Shown here: positions 24,001 through 36,000 of the stretch, piece after piece | How the letters are laid out: each line of letters begins with the position of its first letter | Numbering within the stretch: the first letter of the stretch is position 1 | Notes under the pieces: model-generated | What the model saw: only the letters and a program-made list of their open reading frames with translations | Databases searched by the model: none | What the model was told of the DNA's origin: nothing | Position numbers and translations under genes: made by a program | Source: Macrosoma leucophasiata | Lineage: Eukaryota; Arthropoda; Insecta; Lepidoptera; Hedylidae | Reading direction: 5' to 3' | Length of the DNA: 64,000 bases | Assembly: GCA_036365455.1 (NCBI GenBank) | Contig: JAWQUS010000008.1 | Location: 21,807,501-21,871,500 of the forward strand

Positions 24001-27000
24001 CGTAGTAAAAGTTGTTTCTAATGATGAGCGAAATAACCGCTTTCATCATTCAATCATTTTTAAATTGTCTCAAAATCTCGAGGCTCGGACCTCGTCGATG
24101 GCAGGCTTATCTTCAGATACGAAGACATCGAAATACCCGCCAATTAGAGATGGTGTAGGAAAAAATTAAATTATAATTAGATAGAATAATACCTTTCCAT
24201 TTTCAACTTCGTTAGTGATCATGGCGACGACTCGCACATCTTCCTGCCAGATCATTCTCCAGAAATCATCTATCGTGTTTGAAAGACATCCTTGCGTGGC
24301 TATATACACTTTGTCTTTCACTGAAACCATGTCAAGAGTGCATTTTTAATATTATCCAACCGAAAATAAACCATTAGGTACCTACATGTAGGTAACTGAT
24401 TATTTTGGATGGATATTTTGATATCACCAATGATCCACCAGTCACCTAGTTCAATAGTTTCTTTAGAGAAAGACCATAATTTTTGGTAAGCTGCAATTTA
24501 TAGCTACAATAACATATTTTTAAAATTTACGCACTACTTAGTTTACCTAATTAAGATTGATGCCTAGGTATGAATTCACAACTTTGTACCATATTACATA
24601 AAAGCGACTTCAAATGAGACAAGAGCCTGACCTTCGTTATATTATAAAACCTGGAAATTCTTCTATATATGTCCCCTACACAGGTATAAGCAAAGCCAAA
24701 ATATACAACCTGGGTCGCGGTGGCTTTGGCAGGTAACAGGTAGTAAAGGTGAGTAAAATTGTGTTTCAAATTTGTGATAGTATAAAACTTAGTTTTCATA
24801 TATTTTAACTTAGAATCATATTAGAAACCGCCTCGTCTATAGGCGGACACTTTGGATGGTGGCAACCCCTTGCCAGACACCCTCACAGTGTAATTATTTA
24901 TAAATCTACTTTCGTCATAGTATAAAATCTGACTTTTATATATGTTATTCAAAAAACTATACGATAATGTTTCCACAATTCCCAGTCACTTTCGATGGTT
25001 CCCCTATCTTCCCAGGCACATTGAAGTCTACTCCAGGCGTGCGCGCGATGAATATACATGTACGTTGGTGCGAGTGAAATAGCATGATCGGTCCACGGCG
25101 ATCTCTTTCTGCGCATCAGCTGTCTCGTACTCCGTAATATATATTGTGTAGTGTGAACTGTTATAGGTACAGAAACCGTTGAATAATTAATTTGTAATAA
25201 GAGTGAGGGAAAATTAATTTTGCTTTCTGAAGAGACATTAAAGAAATGTCAAACTGACGTTCCGCTTAGCCCAACGGTGTGAGATGACCGTTTAATTCGA
25301 AGGGTCACGGGTTCGATCTCCGCACCGGGACCAATATTTGTATGGCCTACAGATATTTGTTTCGGATCTGAGTGTTTGTGTATGTGTTATATGTGTAATA
25401 TGTGTATAACGGTACCCACGACACAGGTTTATACCTTCTGTGGGGCTGTGAGTGTAAGCGTAAGCGTATTTTTATAACTGAAAGTCAGAAAAAAACATAA
25501 CCTTTAATATGCGAACATTATTTTACCTGATAAATATACAGATGGAGGTTATCACCGGAAATGCCATAAAACATTCACAGGCGTACTACAGTTCTGAGCC
25601 TGCAGATTTTCAAAAAGAAAAAAGAGTAAACAAGAAGTCGTTCAGTGTAGACAACTCATCGCCAGATACACCGGTAGTACCTGAGTTAACTACTGAACTC
25701 GCAACAAAATCTCCGACACCATTATACCAAACTTTAATTTTTACTTTGTTTTGTAATGGCTATCATAAAAAGAATTAAATTATAGGATCTAAGTTTTTTC
25801 TCTCCTTATAGTAAAACCAACATACATAAAAATTGATCTCCTTAACTTTAAGCTTAGGTATGTATGTATCTTGACGCCAGGTCCCTAACGGGGTAGGCAG
25901 AGAGTGTAGAGCGCCAAATACCCCGGTCCTGACAAACCTCTCGTGCCTCATTCTCTTCATACATGCACGCCGATTCCTAAGACTTTTGACCCCACCATCA
26001 GACAGAACTCGACCTATTTGATCATGGTAGGTTAGTCTTGGTCTTCCTGGGCCTCTGAAACCATCCACATTTGCATTGTATATCTGTTTAGTCATTTGCT
26101 CATTCGACATTCTTTCTATATGCCCGAACCATCGGAGCATGCCTTTTTTCATTTTTACACCGATACTATCATTCACACAAAGTCTCTTTCTTACATCTTC
26201 ATTACGAACGCGATCGGTGAGTGATACACCGCAGATCTTGCGCAAAGATCTCATCTCGACCGCGTTTAACTTACTTTCATGCTCTTTCCTGCATACCCAG
26301 CTCTCGCTTCCATAATAGCGTTGGAGTAAGTACAGCATTATGTACAGCTAGTCGAGCCCGCTGGCTGAGATGTTTATATTCTAGCAGCTTACCCAACACT
26401 CCATTCACGCAATTCCCAGCAAGCACTCTTCTTTCTATGTCGGTGGTGTACCTACCATCCTTGCTAAAAGCACATCCAAGATATACAATTTCATCCACCT
26501 GTTCTAACACTGCATCATCTACTACTACCCTTACATTTGTTCTCTGTTCATCTTTTTCAAATACTAATACTTTAGTTTTATCCACATTCAATTGTAAGCC
26601 TTTCTCCATACAATCCTCTTTCATGACTATGATTAGTGCTTGTAGCCCAGATGGTGTAGAGCTAACAATTACCACATCATCTGCGTAAAGCAGACAGTTT
26701 ACCACTAAGTCACTCATACGAACTCCCACATCCATCTACTTCACCCTCTGGAGGCATTTGTCCAGATATATGATAAACAGCCTAGACGAAAGCACGCAAT
26801 CCTGTCTAACACCGATGTTAACATCAAACCAGGGTGACATGTTACCATCTACCCGTACACATGCTTTAACTTTAAACTTATAGAATTTTATCATCGACTA
26901 CCGATTTTTCTTTTTCTGCCCAATACTTCAAAAAAAATGGATAGATATTTTTTTACAACTTTCTTAAATCACAACTTGATTCCATAAAATTCACTTGAAA

Positions 27001-30000
27001 AAATTCAAATTTTAGTTAAATGCAAAATTTAATGATAATTTGCAAAAGTTAATAGCGTAATGAATTGCATTCAATTGTTGACTAGTTGTGCCCGCGACTT
27101 CGCTTGCGTGAGAATTAATGATTGTTCAGTACCTACCCGGACGAAGTCGTGGGCGCAGCTAGTATAAAAGTAGCCTAAGTTAATCCTTATTATATCAGTT
27201 ATCTGCCAGTGAAAGTCCCGTCAAAATCGGTGCAGCCGTTCACAAGATTAGCCCCGCCAAACAGACAGACAGACAGACAAAAATGTAAAAAATGTTATTT
27301 TGGTATATGTACCGCGTATACATAAATATGCATTTAGTAAAAAGCCGTTATTTTAATATTACAAACAGACACTCCAATTTTATTTATTTGTATAGATTTC
27401 ATATTTTGTTGATATAAAAATATCATTAATTTATTTTAGTCGGTTATAAATCTACATAATTATTTTTTTTGATAAATTTTGAGTATAGATCGCGCTATTT
27501 CACTCGCACCAACGTACATATATTCATCGCGCGCACGCCTGGAGTAGACTTCAATGTGTCTGGGAAGATAGGGGAACCATCGAAAGTGACTGGGAATTGT
27601 GGAAACATTATTCGTATAGTTTTCTGAATAACATATATAAAAGTCAGATTTTATACTATGACGAAAGTATATTTATAAATAATTAGACTGTGAGGGTGTC
27701 TGGCAAGGGGTTGCCACCATCCAAAGTGTCCGCCGAAAGACGAGGCGGTTTCTAATATGATTGTAAGTTAAAATATATGAAAACTAAGTTTTATACTATC
27801 ACAAATTTGAAACACAATTTTACTTACATTTACTACCTGTTACCTGCCAAAGCCACCGCGACCCAGGTTGTATATTTTGGTTTTGCTTATACCTGTATAG
27901 GGGACATATATAGAAGAATTTCCAGGTTTTATAATATAACGAAGGTCTGGGCGTCGCAGGCTCTCAGAATATTATATTATAAAGATACAAAAATTATGAA
28001 TATTTGAGTTGAAGAGTAGAATCGTATGAGATAGAAGAAACTTAAAAGTGACGAAAATTCGTGAACAAAAAAAGTTAAGTTTAAAATAATAATTATTTCA
28101 CTCGTACATTCTTCATAGGTACGATATCCAACAAATTTTAATAAGAATGTATGTATGTATGTATGTATCTTCACGCCAGGTCCCTAACGGGGTAGGCAGA
28201 GAGTGTAGAGCGCCAGACATCCCGGTTCTGACAAACCTCTCGTGCCTCGTCTACCTTCATCATTCTCTTCATACATGCACGCCGATTCCTAAGACTTTTG
28301 GCCCCACCATCAGACAGAACTCGACCTATTTGGTCATGGTAGGTCAGCCTTGGTCTTCCATGACCAAATAGTCTTCTTCTTCTTAATAAGAATGTTTTTA
28401 CAAAAACTCAGTATTGAAGAAGATATTTTATAATGTTTTGATTTCACGTTTTTAATCGTTTCACAACACGCAACGTTATGATTCGTTACATTTTTAAAAC
28501 CATTCGCTATTGTATAGACGTTTCAAAGACAATACTTTTTTTAATTTTTCCTATACTTTTTGAAATTATAATAAAAAATCCCTCATCCTACACAAATAAA
28601 AAATTCAATTAAAAACAAAATATTACTTACATGTGTTTCGGCAAACGTTGCCGTTCATTTTATCCATTTTGATGCATTTTTTCAGTTCCCTGAGAGCGTC
28701 ATCGGACAGGGATTTGGTAACTAGTGATGTTTTATTTTTGGTATCGGGTTGCAGGATCAGTGCTGGCAATATAATTACAGTAATAATTAAGTAAGAAATT
28801 CTACCACTACTACTATATAATTAAAAAATATATAATTTATTAATTGTTTGATATTATTTCGCATTAACACATGCTTGTGAAATATATTTTATTTTTAAAG
28901 AAAAATGGAAAGAAAAATTTGACTTCAGGCGAGGCTCGAACTCGCGACCTACTGGGAATCTAGTCCCAGTAGGTCGCGAGTTCGAGCCTCGCCTGAAGTC
29001 AAATTTTTCTTTCCATTTTTCTTTAAAAATAAAATATATTTCACAAGCATGTGTTAATGCGAAATAATATCAAACAATTAATAAATTATATATTTTTTAA
29101 TTATATAGTAGTTATACCGCCTACTAGAGGTCCTCCCAAAAATAAAACGCACGAATTTCGGATGTGAGTTCTTTTCCAAACTCGCAGACTTGGTTTATTT
29201 AATTGTAACAGACTATATGCATTATTACCTGTTAACATTGTTAGCGCGAGCCTAATTACATGTGGCGCCATCTATGCCCAACACTGCGAACTATAAATTC
29301 AAATACAAACATAGGTAATATCGCTCGTTCATACCACCCACCAAGGATATCCTGATATCCTTCCAATAAAGAAAAAAAATAATTAAAAACGCACCCACCA
29401 TGAAAGCTGTGATTAAATCTAAACGAAAAATAAGTAAGTGAAAGTTAGTCTATTGGAAGGCGACATATCTTGGTGATTGGTCTCTTAATGACACAATTTT
29501 TACATTTTAAAGCTACAACACGAGTTAAATTGTCTTTTCCGGGAAAAGTCTCTAACACTCTAGCCATTAACCACTTAGCTGGTGGAACCTTATCGTCTTT
29601 GATGATAACTAGTTCTCCAATATTTATATTAGGTTGTTCTTTCGTCCATTTTTGTCTGGATTGTAATCTAGTGAGGTATTCTCTGGACCATCTCGACCAA
29701 AAATCTTGGTATAACCTCTGGAGTAATTGCCATCTGTTTAAGTAATTGATTTTTGTATCAAGCAAACTCTCATCAGGCACTGTCATAGGTGCTTCGCCTA
29801 GCAAAAAGTGCCCGGGCGTCAACGGATCGAAGTCAGATGGATCATCGCTCATAGGTGAAATCGGTCGTGAGTTCAAGCATGATTCTATTTGAGTGGTTAA
29901 TGTGCACATCTCCTCGTAGGTAAATGTTGAATTCTTAAGTACTCGTTTTAAATGGAATTTTATTGATTTTACTCCAGCCTCCCAAAGGCCGCCGAAGTGT

Positions 30001-33000
30001 GGTGCTGATGCTGGAATGTGATGCCATGTAGTGCCATCGTTTGCTAGCAAATTTTCTATGTCTGCCCTAACTGTCTCTATACTTCGTTCAAATAGTGTCA
30101 TTAATTCTTTATTTCCAGATGTAAGATTAGTGCCATTGTCACTCCACATATCGCTGCAATGCCCTCTGCGTGCTACAAATCTCTTAAACGCAGCGATAAA
30201 GTCTTGTGTCGATAGGCCGGTAACTATCTCAATATGTATCGCTCTAGTTACCATACAAATGAAAATAACAATATACCCCTTTAGGGTTTTACAACCTCTG
30301 CCCTTTGACATTCTCAAATCGATTGGACCTGCCAAATCAACTCCACTGTGTAGGAAAGGTCGAGCCGGCGTTACTCTGACTTGTGGCAAAGATCCCATTC
30401 TTTGGTTGGATGTTGCAGCTCGAAATCTAGCACACACGATACATTTATGTATAACTTGTCGCACTAAGCTCTTTGCATGGGTAATCCAGTACCTTGTTCT
30501 CAAATGACTCAGCATTAACATAGGTCCACCATGCAATGTTCTTTCATGACAGTCCGACAAAACAAGTTTTGTGAATGGATGGTCACCTGGCAAGATTATT
30601 TGATGTTTGGTGTCATGAGGTAAATTTGAGTTAACAAGTCTTCCTCCAACTCTTAAAATTCCATCTACATCAAGAAATGGGTTGAGGCCTTTCAATTTAC
30701 TGTCATTTCTGATATTTTCTCTATTCCTCAATTTATTGATTTCATTCGCAAATTCTTGTTCTTGACACAGTAAAATACATCTCTTTCTCGTTTTAATTAT
30801 TTCTTCTCCTGATAATTGTATGGTTTTTGGTTTAATTTTTGAAATAAATCTCATAATGTAAGCTGTAACTCTTAGTAATTTAGTTAAACTAGAATATTTT
30901 GTATATAAGTTAAAATCTTCAGAAAACGTTGTCGTCATAACTCTCAGTTTCTTTTCTTCTAAAACCGTTATGTTGTCTTTTATTGTTTCATATTCTATAC
31001 GTTCGTTCTGTAATTCTTTCGGCCCATTCCACCAGAGTGTATTGTCTATGAGTTGTGATGGAAATGCTCCTCGGGATGCTATATCTGCCGGGTTTTTTGC
31101 CGAAACGACGTGGTGCCAATATTGACTCGGTAAAAAGGTTAATATTTCAGCTGTTCGATTAGCAATGTATGTCTTCCATTTACTTGGGTGACTTTGAAGC
31201 CAAGCCAATACAACCTTAGAGTCGGTGTAGGCGTGAATATTACCTTTATTAATTTCTAATTGCTCCGAAACTTCGGCCAATAATTTCGTAAGTAAAACAG
31301 CGCCACAAAGCTCTAGCCTTGGTACAGATATCGTTCTTGTTGGCGCTAAGTCATTACTATGTGTCTTAATTCTCTTTGCAATCTCGGACCAACAAGCATG
31401 TTATCATTCAATGATCTTCCATTAGGACCCTTACAGGAGGCATCAAAAACTATTCTAACTTTGCTAGTCGTTTTATCTCTACGGATAACTGGATGGTGAG
31501 GCAAATAAAATGTAGGTAAATCTGATGTACTTGTCTTCGTTGAAATCTCTTCCATGTGATCTAAATCTTTGTATTCCATTAGAACTTTAGTGTATTCATT
31601 TTTTTAACTGTTCATCTTTGTTAAGTTTTCGTAGCAATTGTTGAAGTCTTCTTTTTGCTATCTCTCTAGTATTTCCATAACTGTAATCTTCATCTCTTAA
31701 CGGAATGGTAACTACGTATCTGCCATATTTATCTCTTGTGTGTATATCTTCATATATTTTCTCGCAAAGTAATTCTTCCTCAGTCATTCTATGTTTAATG
31801 TTGCAGGTTTCATCTGACTCTATTTCCCAAAATTTTCTCAAAAGATCATTATCTTCATCTGTAGTTGTTATGTGCATATTTATAACTCTCTTGTCTTGGT
31901 TGTTGTGCGTTTGCACCTCTCCAGAAAGGATCCACCCTAGGCTGGTCTTTTGTGCTACTGGTGTCCCAGGTGGTCCGTGAACTAAGCCTTCTTGTATTAT
32001 TCTACAGTATACTGCTGCTCCCAAAAGTAAATCTATTTTTCCAGGAGTGCCGTAAGTCGGATCTGCTAATGCCAAATCCTTTGTATGATTCCAGGTTACG
32101 TGCACTCTATTTGAAGGCAGCAAGCGTGTTAAGGTTCTCAGAACGTATGCCTCAACGTTCAAGCTAAATGTACTATCTGTGTTAGATTGTAAGATGAATG
32201 AAACCATGTGTTTACTCCTTAATGGTTGTGTATCTCCTATGCCACTTATAGAGCCATTGATTGTTCTCTTTCTCAGACCAAGAATTTGCGCTGCAGATTC
32301 TGTGACAAATGATCCCTGGGATCCTTGGTCTATCAATGCTCGTAATTGTACAACCTTTCCGTTTTGTGACTTAATTCTTACTAACGCTGTAGCAAGAAGA
32401 GTTTGTGTCTTAACTTTCTCTCTCGTGACAAAATGTGAAACTATATTGTCATCTGTAGTGGACTGTATTGAATTCTCGGAAGTCTGCTCTCTCTTTCTTG
32501 TGTGTTTTCTACTATCGTCGTCATTAGTAGTATAATGTACGTTGTTATTTTCAGGAGGATGTATCAAAGAATGGTGCCGTTTTCCACATTTATGACAGCG
32601 TGCACGATGCTTACATGCCCGTACTCCGTGGTTAGGAACAAGGCAGTTATAACAAAGCTGTCGTTTCTCTATAAACATCTTCTTCTCTTCGTAATTCAAT
32701 GCGGTGAACTGGTTGCATTTGAATATATAATGATCGCCATTACAGAATGTGCAGGTTTGGTTTCTCTCAGTTGTTAGTTCGTTTGTATAAAAAACTTTCT
32801 TCTCATTGTGTTGTCTTGTATGTAGTGTATTTGATCTCGTTGATTGTATTCCCTCTAGCGATCGAAATCTAGCTTCCAAAAACTCTGACAATTTCTCTAT
32901 TGTTGGTAATGTGTTGTCTCCATCTTTGTTTATAGTGTCTTCCCACTGTTTAAGTGATTCTATGTCTAATTTACTCGTAGTTAAGAATATGATAAATATG

Positions 33001-36000
33001 TCCCAATTATCGGTCTTTATTCCAATACTATTCAACCCACTCAAGCAGTCTAAGGTAGCATCCATGATGTATTTTATTGAGTTAGCTGATTCGTTAGTTG
33101 TTCTCTTGATTGACATCAGTTTATTTAAATATGCGTTGGCTATAACTCTATTATTGCTGAATCTTTTGTGCAGTTTATCCCAAGCATGTTCATAATTGGT
33201 TTGTGTCACTGATATGTTCTTTAACAAGTTAGCTGCTTCGCCACTAAGATGCATTTTTAAAAAATGAAATTTTTCTACGTTTCTTAGAGTTTGGTTGTTG
33301 TGAATTAAAGATACAAACTGATCTCGAAAAGAAATCCATTCTGTATACTGGCCATTAAATACTTGTATTTTTATAGCTGGAATTTTAATATCTGGCCCTT
33401 TAACTTCATTTTGACTGTTTGATGTGGAATTGTACTGAGATGTAGTAGCTTCGAGTTGTTTTAATTTTTCCTTCATACATATCTTTGCATCCGAATACTC
33501 TTCCTCTGCGTTAAAGAATATGTCGTCTTTAACATAGTCTGTAGAATTCAATAATCGTTTCTCAAATGAACGAAGCAATTTAAGATGATTTTCGTGAAAA
33601 CTAGCCCAAGTTTGATCAAGTAATTCCAGCTTTGTATCTATGTAAACAGAAGTCAAACGTTCCTTTGGTGATTTCTTAAAATTCAGATGAGCTCTCTTGA
33701 TTTGCTCGTATATCTCCATTTGCGCACTGATATAATTTTCCATCTTGAAATTTTGTTAAGTCCAAGTAAACACAATATTTTTCTAAGTCCAAAAACCACT
33801 TTGAATTATAAAAAGTCTCAGATCACAAAATTTTTCTAAGTCCCATATTGTTTTAAATATTCTCCAATGAATTGTTTTTTATTGACACCTCTAATTATTA
33901 TTTATGTACTAAAATTGTCTTTTATTTATTGAGTAAATAATTGTTATTAAAGTCTACTGCTTTTATGACGTCACTAACACTTGAGATAAACTTCTAATTG
34001 TCTGGTTATTATCTGTTTATTTTTACACCTATTTAACACTTCTATTGTATTGTTTTCCTTTCTATTTATCAGTATTTTTATCTATTGTTAACACTATTAA
34101 TAAATTGTTATTAAGTTTCCTTTTTTTTTTTAAATTTGTAGTTAATTGCACTGTTATCACTTATCACTGCATTCCATTCCAAAGTGGCAACACCGTAATC
34201 CAATTTTCCCTTGACAACACTGAACCTTATCACTTTATCTATATTGTTCTAGCAACCTGCCTAGCTAAGTAACGCGAACCGGCTGGGAGGACCATATACC
34301 GCCTACTAGAGGTCCTCCCAAAAATAAAACGCACGAATTTCGGATGTGAGTTCTTTTCCAAACTCGCAGACTTGGTTTATTTAATTGTAACAGACTATAT
34401 GCATTATTACCTGTTAACATTGTTAGCGCGAGCCTAATTACATGTGGCGCCATCTATGCCCAACACTGCGAACTATAAATTCAAATACAAACATAGGTAA
34501 TATCGCTCGTTCAGTAGTAGTGGTAGAATTTCAGTGAGAAGAAGAGAACTCGAGGGCGAAGTAAAATTACAGATGCGTTGCCACCCCTGAGACCTTAGTA
34601 TGTCTCTGTAATCTATGTATCTAATACCTTTAAACGAGCAATTCTTGTATATATATAATCAAGATCTCGGCAACGGCTACAACGATTTTCTTGAAACTTA
34701 CAGATTAGGGGTTTTTCGGGTCAAGAAATCGATTTATTTAGGTTCCAGGTCCAAGAAAATCTCGGTTCCAAGTTAATAATAAATTTTCTTCATAACCGAC
34801 GACTAACGCCATCTATTGATGAATAGAAGAACCATTAGTCTACTAACGTTAGTCGTATATGCAATTCATACTAATCGCTACGGAGCGAAGCTCGGTCAAC
34901 CAGGTACTAGTTATTACGGGGCGATACATAAGCATCTAACCGGAACACGATAGCGCTGAACACTACTATTTGGCGGCAGATTAGGTATTGCGGTGATGCC
35001 TACGCCCTAGAGCTCCTAACTCCACTGGAACTCCGCCACCAGTTTTGTAGGCATTCGTCACAATCATAACAAAATATTTAGTACAGATAAAAAGCAACTT
35101 ACATTGAACACTATGTAGACTCTCATTGGAAGATTGGACGGATCTAGAAGAGTCGTAGAGTCTTGACGGACGTATGTAGTTCGCATTAATGTAATCCGAC
35201 GAGCTCTCCCGCCGACGTAGCACGACACGCGTCTGGTCGTCTGTAGATAACATCATGCATTTTTCAACACAGCAACTCATTCATATGTATTTTGATACTA
35301 CATAGTTCAGTGCTAGACAGGCAAAAAATATGTCTATTTTTTTCTTGTTTACCGGAAAACCACGTAGCTTCATATTTGATTTCAGTCATGAAGTGGCAAA
35401 CGAGTATACAGTTCAACATTGATGGTAAGTAATACTGTATGGCATATATATGTAAACTAGCCCTAAGGACCTCCAACGTAGTAGAAGTGGCCCGCTACCA
35501 ATAGGCTACTGAGGCAGTTAAAAAAAGTATTAAGAACAGTAAAATTAAATATTCATAAAACATCTTACAGGGTAATATATTCCGATATCGATTCTTTGTT
35601 GCATTTTCTGGCTTCAACCCCTCTTCGGTGGTGAAAACGTGCATGTCGTCGACCACCTTCAAGGAATGGAACTCGCCATCGAACCCGCACTTATTTTCTT
35701 GTCGCTGAAAGTCATTCATTTCCTGAAAAGATAAAAATGCCTTCATTAATATAATTATTAAGTAACTTAATGAATAAGTATTCATTAAGCCTTTAATTCT
35801 AAATTCGTTTCAATTACAAACTTGAACTGAAGTAATTACTCCCGCCACTAATAATTAAATTTCTACTACTTTCATAGACACTCCTGATGGTAGGACGGTT
35901 CCAGTTTACAGAAGTCAATTTACTACACTTTCACATAGTAACATACAGTACCTATTTAACAATTAATATTTCACATCGAGCCTACGAGACAATTGGCTAG

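Larger units (their letters stand above)
29113..34513 (-). mobile_element. BEL/Pao LTR retrotransposon, internally deleted
   Basis: Two identical 219-bp LTRs (29113-29331 and 34295-34513) are flanked by exact 5-bp TSDs gtagt (29108-29112 and 34514-34518). A primer-binding-like TGGTCCTCCCAGCCGG starts directly after the 5' LTR at 34294. A short purine tract lies at 29335-29343. Order on the - strand: gag with zinc knuckles, aspartic protease, a short start of the reverse transcriptase, then RNase H, integrase and a C-terminal domain. The reverse transcriptase core with its catalytic aspartates is missing near 31373-31379. No envelope gene is seen. Confidence 0.95.

Noticed and set aside
26221..26688. 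155-codon + strand frame
   Set aside because: It is antisense to the LINE reverse transcriptase fragment.
28795..29112. Assembly artefact as sole explanation of the palindrome
   Set aside because: Not excluded, but a related mirrored copy with a TSD at 59443 and a retrotransposon with TSD inside one arm argue for a real structure.
30031..33195. + strand open frames within the retrotransposon
   Set aside because: They are antisense shadows of the BEL/Pao gag-pol frames.
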